DNA of 22,368 bases from JBEICQ01 sp046297395 (GTDB lineage: Bacteria > Bacteroidota > Bacteroidia > UBA4408): NCBI GenBank assembly GCA_046297395.1, contig JBKCNM010000065.1, positions 1 through 22,368 of the forward strand. The letters run 5' to 3'. Positions 1 to 6,810 of the stretch are shown in pieces. The translations under genes and the position numbers were made by a program. The notes beneath the pieces were generated by a model. It worked only from the letters and a program-made list of their open reading frames with translations, was not told the origin of the DNA and ran no database searches. How positions within the stretch are numbered: the first letter of the stretch is position 1; each line of letters begins with the position of its first letter.

Positions 1-282
1 GAAGAACTTAAATACGATGGGACATCATACAATAACACCCTGGCGATGGGACTTGCCTTTAATCATGCCGGCTTTTACTTATCGACTTCCATCCAATTTT
101 TTGAATTCCAATACATCAACCATCAATTACATCAGCAGGTAGAATCATACAGCAGGTTATCAAACAGCAAACAACCATTTGCCATGGATAAGAAAGTGGA
201 CATCTTCACAAACAAAACGAATTACTCGCATTCTTTCCGACCAACAGTCCAGCTATCCTCAGCCATACTCCTCTCCCGATAA
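1..282 (+). CDS. C-terminal fragment of an unrecognised protein, 5' end outside the window
   Basis: Frame 1 is open from the first base to a TAA at 280-282, giving at least 93 residues, so this is probably the end of a gene that begins before the window. I do not recognise the family. The stretch around residues 16-38 (GLAFNHAGFYLSTSIQFFEF) and the last 15 residues alternate polar and hydrophobic or aromatic residues, as in strands of an outer-membrane beta-barrel, but the chain does not end in the usual aromatic residue. The following 240 bases hold no convincing gene before the MORN-repeat protein. A small reverse-strand frame at 222-467 has no family signal and was left out. The coding status rests only on the open frame and ordinary codon use. 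Confidence 0.45.
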   Translation, partial: EELKYDGTSYNNTLAMGLAFNHAGFYLSTSIQFFEFQYINHQLHQQVESYSRLSNSKQPFAMDKKVDIFTNKTNYSHSFRPTVQLSSAILLSR

Positions 283-491
283 CAAGCCTTCATCATGAAA
301 ACATGGCAAGTGTCTGCATCTTCAAACGAAAGAATCACCGGAATGAGAAATGAAGCATGACTCTTCAAGGATAAAAAGTAAAAAATCACTATAGCGATGT
401 TGCAGGGATGCTCCGGGAGCAGGAAGGCTGAGGAAAATATATGCTCCCCAAAAATATGTACATTCATAAGTGTTTCTCATGTATTATTTAG

Positions 492-499
492 TATGTTTG
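492..499 (+). promoter_or_regulatory. Bacteroidota-type -7 box of the MORN-repeat gene
   Basis: TATGTTTG matches the TAnnTTTG consensus exactly and lies 23 bases before the ATG at 523. Transcription would start near 503-506. This excludes the longer in-frame starts upstream and favours the start that begins with a signal peptide. Confidence 0.6.
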
Positions 500-522
500 T
501 AATGCATAAATCGCTTTTCGAC

Positions 523-1092
523 ATGAAAAAATTTGTTTTGTTGTTTTGCCTGTTTCCCTTTTTCACGGCATTCTCTCAAACCAAAACATTGTATTATCCC
601 AACGGAAATAAAATGTGTGAAGGCATGCTCAGCGGAGCCGACCCCATCGTATTTACAGGCTCATTCGAACAATTGGACAAAGAGACCCGCCTGCGTTACC
701 TCGATCTGGCAAAACGCGAGGGCACCTGGAAGCAATGGTTCGACAACGGACAGCTTCAATCAGTAGAAGAATACTCCAATGGTGTGCTTCAGGGCGATGC
801 CATCCATTACTACCCCGATGGAACCCACGAGGCTTTCCTGCATATCGGAGGCAATCAACCTTCTGTTTTTTACCACATGAATGGCCAAAAAGAAAGCGAA
901 GGCCTCATCCTCAAAGGATATATCTACCATGGTCCCTGGAAAGGCTGGCTCAGCAACGGCAAAATTGGTTATGAGGGCAGCTATGTAAACGGGCAGCGCG
1001 ATGGGCTGTGGCAGTGGTATGATGAAACCGGAAAACTCCGTACCAAGCAGGTTTTTAACCTTGGCACCCTTGTTTCCGAAAACAATTTTTAA
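523..1092 (+). CDS. exported MORN-repeat protein, YwqK-like family
   Basis: The 189-residue protein begins with a typical signal peptide (MKKFVLLFCLFPFFTAFS, cleavage likely before QTK). From about residue 65 to 185 it has degenerate MORN-variant repeats of the form NG-x-x-x-x-EG/EEY-x-NG-x-x-x-G-x-W-x-x-WYDE, for example GTWKQWFDNGQL, HGPWKGWLSNGKI and DGLWQWYDETGKL. Such proteins are often labelled YwqK-family antitoxins, but in Bacteroidota they are mostly secreted or periplasmic repeat proteins of unknown function, and no toxin gene is adjacent here. The reading frame stays open back to 397, but the signal peptide and a perfect -7 box at 492-499 select the ATG at 523. The gene stands alone and converges on the DUF2400 gene. 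Confidence 0.85.
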   Translation: MKKFVLLFCLFPFFTAFSQTKTLYYPNGNKMCEGMLSGADPIVFTGSFEQLDKETRLRYLDLAKREGTWKQWFDNGQLQSVEEYSNGVLQGDAIHYYPDGTHEAFLHIGGNQPSVFYHMNGQKESEGLILKGYIYHGPWKGWLSNGKIGYEGSYVNGQRDGLWQWYDETGKLRTKQVFNLGTLVSENNF

Positions 1093-1097
1093 AATCC

Positions 1098-1129
1098 ATT
1101 GTCCCTGACAGCTACTTTTTCAGGGCAAT
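1098..1129. terminator. hairpin between convergent genes
   Basis: ATTGTCCCTGA at 1098-1108 can pair with TCAGGGCAAT at 1120-1129 if one T is bulged. The hairpin lies in the 58-base space between the stop at 1092 and the end of the reverse-strand gene at 1151. Only weak T-runs flank it, so it is a possible bidirectional terminator rather than a strong one. Confidence 0.4.
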
Positions 1130-1150
1130 CTCAAAGGTCTTCACCTTTCC

Positions 1151-1951
1151 TTAAAAATCCTCGTACATGCCCAGTCCAAACAGGGCAAAATCATATTTCA
1201 CAGGATCTTTTTCATCCATCGCTCTCAGCGATTTATCCAATTCCACAACAGCAGTCGCATCATCATATCTGCGGCTGAGCAAGCCGAGTTTTCTGGCAAC
1301 CCTGCCCGAGTGCACATCGAGCGGACAGGAAAGCGATGAAGCAGGGATATGCTGCCAGATGCCAAAATCAACCCCTCTCCCATCATCTCTCACCATCCAT
1401 CTTAAAAACAAATTCATGCGCTTGGCAGCGGAGCCCCGGAATGGGTCTGCAAGGTGTTTTTCTGAACGCTTCTGGTGTTTTACCCGAAGGCATTCCACCC
1501 TGAAGGCATGAATGGCAGGCTGTAGACTTTCTGCTGTGGCATGCTGCAAAAAAAATGCTTGCATACCATCATGTCCTTGGTAAATGCGGCGCAAGGAGAG
1601 TGCCAGAAATTGAATATCGGCGCCACAAAATGTGCGGTGAATAAAACGGTTGGTCTGGGCAAATGCTTTGGGGCCTGCCTCCATCACAAAGTCGTGCGGA
1701 GATTCTCCCATCATTTGCATAAGTCTTTTTGCTGAGCTGATGATTTGCTTGCGCCCACCCCATGCAAGTAGGGCAGAAAAAAAAGCAGCTACCTCAATAT
1801 CGGGGGGCTTGGTATACAGATGAGGAATACTGATGGGATCTTCATCAATAAACTTGGGTGTGTTGTAGTACAGGGATTTTTCATCCATAAATGCCTTGAG
1901 CAAAGCTGGATTGATGCCTTTGTCAAAGCTCGGGTTAAGGGCTTTAGCCAT
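1151..1951 (-). CDS. TIGR02757/DUF2400 family protein
   Basis: This 266-residue protein matches the conserved Bacteroidota family TIGR02757 in length and pattern: the N-terminal IEVAAFFSALLAWGGRKQI, then the C-terminal block with KRMNLFLRWMVR, PLDVHSGRVARKLGL and the ending KYDFALFGLG. The function is unknown. The LDVHSGRVARKLGL and FALFGLG pieces resemble the D-x-H-x-x-R-x-x-x-RLGL helix and the late helix of HhH-GPD DNA glycosylases, which suggests a remote relationship. That is my inference and I see no catalytic proof. Its ATG overlaps the TGA of the TerB-DnaJ gene by one base (TGATG), so the two are very probably co-transcribed and translationally coupled. Confidence 0.85.
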   Translation of the reverse strand: MAKALNPSFDKGINPALLKAFMDEKSLYYNTPKFIDEDPISIPHLYTKPPDIEVAAFFSALLAWGGRKQIISSAKRLMQMMGESPHDFVMEAGPKAFAQTNRFIHRTFCGADIQFLALSLRRIYQGHDGMQAFFLQHATAESLQPAIHAFRVECLRVKHQKRSEKHLADPFRGSAAKRMNLFLRWMVRDDGRGVDFGIWQHIPASSLSCPLDVHSGRVARKLGLLSRRYDDATAVVELDKSLRAMDEKDPVKYDFALFGLGMYEDF

Positions 1952-2676
1952 CAGATCATGCCTCTTTCCTTGCGGATGTTTTCATAGGCTTCCTGCACCT
2001 TCTGAAATTTCTCCTTGGCATCTTTTTGGTATTCCTCTCCCAGATGAGCCACCTTATCGGGATGAAATTTCACGGCCATGCGCCGGTAGGCTTTCTTGAT
2101 TTCATCATCACTGGCGGATGGCGTGGTCTCAAGAATAACATAATCGCTCCGGCTGTCGCGGATAAACATGTTTTTTATGGAGTTGAAATCAGCCTCGGAA
2201 ATCCCGAGTTGCGCTCCGATCAGGGTGATGAGTTCAAGTTCTGATGCCGATACCTGTCCGTCGTTGGCGGCAATGCCAAACAAAAAGTGAAGGAGTTGCA
2301 CACGGGATGCATACTCCATCTGTTGTTTGATTTGTCGGCAAACATCATGCACCGGAATATCTTTGTTGATGATTTCGCGCAGCACAAGCATTTGCTCGCG
2401 GGTATGCTCGGGACCAAAATGTTTGACAAAAAAACCCTTGATAAAATCCAGTTCACTTTTCAGGATTTTTCCGTCTGCTTTCATCACAGCTGCACAGAGC
2501 ACAAGCAGGCTGGAGGTAAAATCACCGGTTTGTGTTTTGCGGCGCACGCCTGAGGCATCGCTCACCACGCGGGTATCGTCGATTACTGTGCCAATGGCAA
2601 ATCCCAGGATGGCGCCAATGGGTCCACCCAAGGCCCAACCGAGCCCACCGCCCAGCCACTTTCCAAATTTGGTCAT
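1951..2676 (-). CDS. TerB-DnaJ co-chaperone, DjlA-like
   Basis: The 241-residue protein has three parts, in the order of DjlA. A glycine-rich hydrophobic N-terminal segment (WLGGGLGWALGGPIGAILGF, about residues 6-25) may insert in the membrane. A TerB-like helical domain follows (about residues 50-160). A C-terminal J domain carries the HPD motif in AVKFHPDKVAHLG, which stimulates DnaK ATPase. E. coli DjlA is 271 residues and similar in order. The frame extends to a TTG at 2700, but that codon lies inside a near-match -7 box (AACTTTTG), so I chose the ATG at 2676. It is the first gene of a pair with the DUF2400 gene. Confidence 0.85.
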   Translation of the reverse strand: MTKFGKWLGGGLGWALGGPIGAILGFAIGTVIDDTRVVSDASGVRRKTQTGDFTSSLLVLCAAVMKADGKILKSELDFIKGFFVKHFGPEHTREQMLVLREIINKDIPVHDVCRQIKQQMEYASRVQLLHFLFGIAANDGQVSASELELITLIGAQLGISEADFNSIKNMFIRDSRSDYVILETTPSASDDEIKKAYRRMAVKFHPDKVAHLGEEYQKDAKEKFQKVQEAYENIRKERGMI

Positions 2677-2697
2677 TACATGGTATTTTAAGTTTTT

Positions 2698-2705
2698 CAA
2701 AAGTT
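2698..2705 (-). promoter_or_regulatory. near-match -7 box of the TerB-DnaJ gene
   Basis: The minus strand reads AACTTTTG, one mismatch to TAnnTTTG, 22 bases before the chosen ATG at 2676. It contains the alternative TTG start, which argues against that start. Confidence 0.35.
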
Positions 2706-2738
2706 CGGACTTGGGTTTAAAGATCCTTGCCCGGCAAA

Positions 2739-3506
2739 TCAGATATCGAAACCGAAATAGGAGGTGCGCATCACCTCATAGGTTTCCTTGTCGAACATAA
2801 AAAGCTGTGCCTGTTTGTGTGGCACGCCTTTTTGTTTTTCCACCAAGGGAATAAGAATTTTTTTGTTGAGGATTTTTCGGCGGAAATTGCGTTTATCGAG
2901 TTCACGACCCAGCACCAGTTCGTATAATTTCTGAAGTTGGCCAAGGGTGAATTTTTCCGGAAGAAGTTCGAAGCCGATGGGCTGGCTCTTGAGTTTGTCT
3001 TTGAGTGCCACAAGGGCTTTGTTGAGGATGTTGTTGTGGTCGAAAGCCAAGGGAGGCACAGCGGAAATAGGATACCATCCCGCTTTTTTTGCGAACAGGG
3101 AAGCCGAGGGCTGGTAACTGTCGGGCTTTACCAGGGAAAAATACGCCACGGTAATCACCCTTGCCATGGGCTCGTCGCGGATGGAACGCAGCCAATCTGC
3201 ATCGTACTCGTTTTTTACCCTCTCCGGATCACCAAATGCATAAAACTGCTCAAGAAAAATGTCACTCAGCCCGGTAAGCTCAAACAAGACCCTGCGGGCA
3301 GATGTATCAAGGTCTTCATCGTCGGAAATCAAGTTTCCCGGGAGAAGCAGGTTTCGGAATGGGCGGTTTTTGGGATAACCGAGAGGAGCTTTGCGCTCAA
3401 TGAGGAGGACTTTTATTTCGTCACCATCAAAACCAAAGATGACGCAATCGACAGAAACATGTGGGTGTAATTTGGCTGATGCCTGCATGTCGGGATGCCT
3501 GTGCAT
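2739..3506 (-). CDS. Nudix-domain winged-helix regulator, NrtR-like
   Basis: The 255-residue protein has an N-terminal Nudix fold (about residues 15-160) and a C-terminal winged helix (about 180-250, TLGQLQKLYELVLGRELDKR), the arrangement of NrtR-type transcription regulators that sense nucleotide or sugar ligands. In Bacteroidota related proteins control sugar or NAD genes. The Nudix box at residues 57-80 is degenerate: the RE pair is R72-V73 and the EE pair is E76-L77, so two of the acidic positions are lost and hydrolase activity is doubtful. I infer a ligand sensor rather than an enzyme. A perfect -7 box lies 30 bases upstream. An alternative ATG at 3488 would remove six residues. The regulated genes are not evident from the neighbours. 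Confidence 0.8.
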   Translation of the reverse strand: MHRHPDMQASAKLHPHVSVDCVIFGFDGDEIKVLLIERKAPLGYPKNRPFRNLLLPGNLISDDEDLDTSARRVLFELTGLSDIFLEQFYAFGDPERVKNEYDADWLRSIRDEPMARVITVAYFSLVKPDSYQPSASLFAKKAGWYPISAVPPLAFDHNNILNKALVALKDKLKSQPIGFELLPEKFTLGQLQKLYELVLGRELDKRNFRRKILNKKILIPLVEKQKGVPHKQAQLFMFDKETYEVMRTSYFGFDI

Positions 3507-3535
3507 GTGATTACACTGTGAAATTTAGAAGTCTG

Positions 3536-3543
3536 CAAAAATA
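3536..3543 (-). promoter_or_regulatory. -7 box of the Nudix regulator gene
   Basis: The minus strand reads TATTTTTG, an exact TAnnTTTG match 30 bases before the ATG at 3506. The regulator therefore has its own promoter in the 57-base gap after the exported-protein gene. Confidence 0.55.
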
Positions 3544-3563
3544 GTCTTTTTGCCTTGCCCGAC

Positions 3564-4181
3564 TCATTTTTTTTCTGCCTCCGGAAGAAAGTTCAGCTGG
3601 GTTTCCACGAGGATATTGCCGGGCACAATTTTCAGTTTGGTGGCAGAGGGCTTTACCTGTAATTTTTTTATCGTTCCGTCGGGCATCGGAAAATCCATCT
3701 GCTGCGACAGTGTGGAGGGGCCTTCAAACAAAAACGGAGTGGAGAGGTAATCGGCAAGCTGAACCTTTTTGATGGTAAAATCTTTACCAAATAGCTGAAT
3801 CTTGAGTTCAAATACTGCATCCACCAGTTTTACCGCTATTTGGTTTGTTTTGGGATCATAGATAACAGACATCAGTCCGCGCACATGATCACGGTAAGTA
3901 CTCATACCGGTTTCAATCTCCACATCGGTATCGAAGAGCGCGGTGTCGTTGATGAGCAGGATTTCAGTTTGGTTGAGTTTCCAGGTGTATTTTCCTTTAA
4001 TCAGCATCAACTCATAGTTGTTTTCACCCTTAATTTCTCCCACTGCCTTGAGCAGCTTGTTGAGGGTATTTTCGCTGAGAACCACACTCAGGTCGTTGCC
4101 TCCATACATGCGCTGAGAAGCACCGAAAAAAAGGAAGATCATCAGGCTCTGAAAAAAAACAGAGCGGATAGTATTGCTCAT
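3564..4181 (-). CDS. exported protein of unknown function
   Basis: I do not recognise this 205-residue protein. Residues 8-22 (VFFQSLMIFLFFGAS) form a hydrophobic core after a single Arg, consistent with a signal peptide. The mature part is rich in beta-strand-like alternation with repeated short blocks such as YELMLIKGKYTWKLN, VFELKIQLFGKDFTIKKVQL and ILVETQLNFLP. It contains no cysteine-based lipobox, no metal motif and no membrane segment. The pattern resembles small periplasmic beta-barrel or lipid-binding folds, which is only an impression. It has its own -7 box and is divergent, with 35 bases between, from the acyl-CoA synthetase gene. A link to lipid handling is possible but not shown. 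Confidence 0.7.
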   Translation of the reverse strand: MSNTIRSVFFQSLMIFLFFGASQRMYGGNDLSVVLSENTLNKLLKAVGEIKGENNYELMLIKGKYTWKLNQTEILLINDTALFDTDVEIETGMSTYRDHVRGLMSVIYDPKTNQIAVKLVDAVFELKIQLFGKDFTIKKVQLADYLSTPFLFEGPSTLSQQMDFPMPDGTIKKLQVKPSATKLKIVPGNILVETQLNFLPEAEKK

Positions 4182-4188
4182 TTATTTG
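4181..4188 (+). promoter_or_regulatory. candidate -7 box of the acyl-CoA synthetase gene
   Basis: TTTATTTG has one mismatch to TAnnTTTG and lies 28 bases before the ATG at 4217. It overlaps the first base of the divergent gene. Confidence 0.3.
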
Positions 4189-4203
4189 CCTATTTTTAGC
4201 TCA

Positions 4204-4211
4204 CAAATGTA
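4204..4211 (-). promoter_or_regulatory. -7 box of the exported-protein gene
   Basis: The minus strand reads TACATTTG, an exact TAnnTTTG match 23 bases before the ATG at 4181. It lies inside the 35-base divergent gap shared with the acyl-CoA synthetase gene, so the two promoters must overlap. Confidence 0.55.
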
Positions 4212-4216
4212 CTTGT

Positions 4217-5980
4217 ATGCAAGCAGAACAACTTCGAATTTTTGATATCCCGCAAATTGCACTCAGCCGCTACCCCAAAACAGATGCCCTTGCCTCCAAG
4301 GCAAACGGAACCTGGGTTAAAATCAGCACCGCCGAATATCTCGAAAATGCCTACAAGGTTGCCCATGCCCTCCGCAAAATGGGATTTTCTAAAGGTGATT
4401 GTATCGCCACAGTAAGCAACAACCGGTATGAATGGAATTTTCTGGACATTGGCATGCTCATGATCGGAGCGGTGCATGTGCCCATGTATCCTACCATCAG
4501 CGCTTCGGATTATGCCTACATTCTTAACGACTGCAAGGCCCGGTTGATGGTGGTAGCCGACCAATCCCTCTACAACAAGGTGCAGCAGGTGAAGAAGGAT
4601 GTTACATCACTCACACATATCTACAGTTTCGACCCAGTAGAAGGGGCAACTCCCTTTTCGGATTTACTGGCTTCCGGTGCGGATGCAAACAAGGAAGAAA
4701 TCAATCGAATTTCTGATCAGATTCTTCCGGGAGATCTTGCTACACTGATCTATACCTCAGGTACCACCGGAGTGCCAAAAGGAGTGATGCTGAGTCACCG
4801 CAACCTGGTAAGCAATTGTCTTGCCAGTGAATCCCTTGTTCCGGTGGATTACCACGCCAGGGCTTTGTCATTTTTGCCCATCAACCATGTGTACGAACGC
4901 ATGCTTTGTTATTTGTATCAGTACATGGGAATTTCTGTGTATTACGCCGAGAGCATGGAAAAAATTGCCGATAACATCCGCGAAATTCAACCTCAGCTAT
5001 TTGGTACAGTGCCCCGGCTGATTGAAAAGGTGTTCGACAAAATCATGGAAAAAGGACATCAGCTTACCGGCATCAAAAAAGCGCTGTTCTTCTGGGCGGT
5101 TGATGTGGCCTTGCAATATGATCATGGAGGCAAAAACGGACCGATATACGCTTTGAAACTTGCGCTTGCCAACAAACTTATTTTCTCGAAATGGCGTGAG
5201 GCGCTGGGTGGAAATATCAAGGTGATAGTATCAGGCAGCGCACCTCTGCAGGTGCGATTGGCAAAGGTGTTCTGGGCAGCCGGAATGCCCGTGCTGGAGG
5301 GTTACGGGCTTACCGAAACATCACCTGTAATTTCTGTAAACACCACCCATCCGAATGGTGCAAGGTTTGGTAGTGTAGGAAAACCCATTGAGGATGTGCA
5401 GGTACGGATTGCTGCCGACGGAGAAATACAATGCAAGGGTCCCAATGTGATGCTGGGGTATTACAACAAGCCTGAAGAGACAGCGGCTGTGATGGACCAG
5501 GGTTGGTTCTGCACAGGCGATATAGGCGAAATTGACAAGGATGGATTTTTGCGCATCACCGACCGCAAAAAAGAAATATTTAAAACCTCCGGTGGAAAAT
5601 ATGTGGCACCTCAACCCCTGGAAAACAAGATGAAAGAATCGTCATTTATTGAGCAGATTTGCGTGGTTGGCGAGGGACAAAAGTTTCCGGGAGCACTTGT
5701 GGTTCCTGCATTTGCTTACGCAGCAGACTGGTTAAGTAAGCAGGGCATTGAGGTGCAGGGACACGAGGCCATTGCGGCACATCCCAAGGTGTATGAACAG
5801 GTAAAACAAGAGATTCAGCGCATCAACCAGCAGTTTGGGAACACCGAGCAAATCAAAAAATTTGTGTTGTTGCCCAAAGAGTTTAGTGTTGATGGTGGAG
5901 AGCTCACGCCCACCCTGAAGTTCAAGAGAAAAATGATCAAAGAGAAATACGCCTCGCAGATTGCCGGGCTGTATGATTGA
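4217..5980 (+). CDS. long-chain fatty acid-CoA ligase, AMP-forming
   Basis: The 587-residue protein is a complete ANL-superfamily acyl-CoA synthetase. It activates a long-chain fatty acid with ATP to acyl-AMP and then to acyl-CoA, at the inner face of the membrane. The P-loop-like motif YTSGTTGVPKGVMLSHRN is at about residues 179-196. GYGLTETSP, which closes over the adenylate, is at about 361-369. The TGD aspartate is in WFCTGDIGEID, the hinge is DRKKEIFKTSGGKYVAPQ from about 449, and the final catalytic Lys is in LTPTLKFKRK near the C-terminus. The length and the unusually long linker before the C-terminal domain fit the eukaryote-like FadD15/FAA branch common in Bacteroidota. It appears monocistronic. 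I do not assign fadD because several paralogues usually exist. Confidence 0.93.
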   Translation: MQAEQLRIFDIPQIALSRYPKTDALASKANGTWVKISTAEYLENAYKVAHALRKMGFSKGDCIATVSNNRYEWNFLDIGMLMIGAVHVPMYPTISASDYAYILNDCKARLMVVADQSLYNKVQQVKKDVTSLTHIYSFDPVEGATPFSDLLASGADANKEEINRISDQILPGDLATLIYTSGTTGVPKGVMLSHRNLVSNCLASESLVPVDYHARALSFLPINHVYERMLCYLYQYMGISVYYAESMEKIADNIREIQPQLFGTVPRLIEKVFDKIMEKGHQLTGIKKALFFWAVDVALQYDHGGKNGPIYALKLALANKLIFSKWREALGGNIKVIVSGSAPLQVRLAKVFWAAGMPVLEGYGLTETSPVISVNTTHPNGARFGSVGKPIEDVQVRIAADGEIQCKGPNVMLGYYNKPEETAAVMDQGWFCTGDIGEIDKDGFLRITDRKKEIFKTSGGKYVAPQPLENKMKESSFIEQICVVGEGQKFPGALVVPAFAYAADWLSKQGIEVQGHEAIAAHPKVYEQVKQEIQRINQQFGNTEQIKKFVLLPKEFSVDGGELTPTLKFKRKMIKEKYASQIAGLYD

Positions 5981-6159
5981 TTGACAGGCCGAATAATTCA
6001 TGTTGTTGTTTTGCTTATGCTGTATGTTCATGCATAGGCGTAACATGCATACATCAATGGCTTCACTTGGTAGGTGATTTCCCCGCGTGGCAGACGCCCA
6101 TGATGCACATGCGCCCGAAAGTATTGGCGAGCATCGCCGGCAGATTTTTCCGTTAGCGA

Positions 6160-6198
6160 TTGCAGCGGTTACTTTTTGCAAAGCAAAAAGTTTGAGCG
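6160..6198 (+). repeat. dispersed repeat, copy A
   Basis: The core reads TTGCAGCGGTTACTTTTTGC, then a short variable centre, then GCAAAAAGTTTGAGCG. It contains the inverted repeat ACTTTTTGC (6171-6179) and GCAAAAAGT (6183-6191). The same core occurs on the minus strand at 22259-22299 and as a half copy at 22348-22368. The loop bases differ between copies (AAA here, a different triplet or quintet at copy B) while the arms are kept, as expected of a selected or mobilised hairpin. Confidence 0.75.
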
Positions 6199-6208
6199 TA
6201 AAGCGCGG

Positions 6209-6234
6209 CTCCTGCGGAATAAATTCCGCAGGAG
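6209..6234. repeat. 12-base-arm hairpin next to repeat copy A
   Basis: CTCCTGCGGAAT at 6209-6220 is perfectly complementary to ATTCCGCAGGAG at 6223-6234, with two A between. No T-run follows on either strand, so it is not a classical intrinsic terminator. A GC-rich hairpin (CCCGGC and GCCGGG, 22234-22248) sits at the matching place beside copy B although its sequence differs, which suggests that the hairpin belongs to the repeat unit. Confidence 0.65.
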
Positions 6235-6405
6235 AACGGCCAAAAAAACATCGCTCTGAATCACCCTTAACAAGATTTTCTGGATTTTTTCCGGTGAATT
6301 TTTCTTGAGCATTGCCTTTGGAAAGTCCGGCTAAACCTGTTTTAGTTCAGTCCAAGCAAAATTTTTAACGCTGAATTTCAGATGATTATAAAATACTTAG
6401 GTACT

Positions 6406-6424
6406 ATGTATAACAATGTACATT
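6406..6424. promoter_or_regulatory. candidate PadR operator
   Basis: A perfect 10-base palindrome AATGTACATT lies at 6415-6424, and ATGT at 6406-6409 pairs with ACAT at 6420-6423 across ten bases. ATGT/ACAT half-sites are known for PadR-family operators. It ends 10 bases before the -7 box, so bound repressor would block the promoter. Autoregulation of the padR-pspC operon is inferred. Confidence 0.45.
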
Positions 6425-6434
6425 GATAAGCATA

Positions 6435-6442
6435 TATCTTTG
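6435..6442 (+). promoter_or_regulatory. -7 box of the padR operon
   Basis: TATCTTTG matches TAnnTTTG exactly. It ends two bases before the in-frame ATG at 6445, so transcription would begin at or after that codon. This favours the ATG at 6466. Confidence 0.6.
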
Positions 6443-6465
6443 CAATGTCAAATAACAACATACCT

Positions 6466-6807
6466 ATGGGAAACGCAAATGACATTGAAAACACCAAGGC
6501 GCAGATGAGAAAGGGCGTGCTGGAGTTTTGCATTCTTGCGGTGTTGTCGAAAGGAGAGGCCTACCCTTCCGACATCATTGAGCAGTTAAAGGAGGTAAAA
6601 CTAATTGTGGTAGAAGGAACGCTTTATCCACTGCTTACCCGCATCAAAAACGAAGGGCTTTTAAGCTATCGTTGGGAGGAATCGAATGCCGGACCTCCGC
6701 GCAAGTACTACAGCCTTACCGAAAAAGGTCGGGAGGCACTGGCAGAGCTCACGGCTGCCTGGCAGGAACTCGTACAATCTGTAAACAAAACCACTCAACA
6801 CATCTGA
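6466..6807 (+). CDS. PadR-family transcriptional regulator
   Basis: The 113-residue protein is a single PadR winged-helix domain with the family pattern: QMRKGVLEFCILAVLSKGEAYPSDIIEQL, then VVEGTLYPLLTRIKNEGLLSYRWEES, then GPPRKYYSLTEKGREAL. The last part forms the wing that contacts DNA, and a short C-terminal helix would dimerise. The frame begins at an ATG at 6445, which adds seven residues, but the -7 box at 6435-6442 makes that start improbable. It is followed after three bases by the PspC gene. PadR-PspC pairs are a recurring Bacteroidota arrangement in which the regulator is thought to repress its own operon. Confidence 0.9.
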   Translation: MGNANDIENTKAQMRKGVLEFCILAVLSKGEAYPSDIIEQLKEVKLIVVEGTLYPLLTRIKNEGLLSYRWEESNAGPPRKYYSLTEKGREALAELTAAWQELVQSVNKTTQHI

Positions 6808-6810
6808 ATC

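Larger units (their letters stand above)
5981..6465. other. 485-base intergenic region with repeat copy and padR control sequences
   Basis: No gene is supported here. A forward frame at 6087-6308 has low-complexity, arginine- and cysteine-rich composition with no family pattern, and it runs through the repeat copy at 6160-6198 and the hairpin at 6209-6234. The stretch 5990-6150 holds only weak inverted repeats (for example ATGCAT separated by nine bases near 6033-6053). The last 65 bases hold the padR operator candidate and promoter. No clear terminator follows the acyl-CoA synthetase stop. Confidence 0.6.

Noticed and set aside
222..467. Reverse-strand frame of 81 codons at the left edge
   Set aside because: It has no family pattern, overlaps the end of the partial forward frame, and lacks a -7 box at a suitable distance.
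397..522. Longer start for the MORN-repeat protein
   Set aside because: It would place 42 unrelated residues before a complete signal peptide and start upstream of the -7 box at 492-499.
523..1092. Toxin-antitoxin system
   Set aside because: The YwqK antitoxin label is inherited from annotation; the protein is exported and no toxin-like gene is adjacent.
6087..6308. Forward frame of 73 codons in the gap before padR
   Set aside because: It runs through the dispersed repeat and the hairpin at 6209-6234, and its composition is not protein-like.
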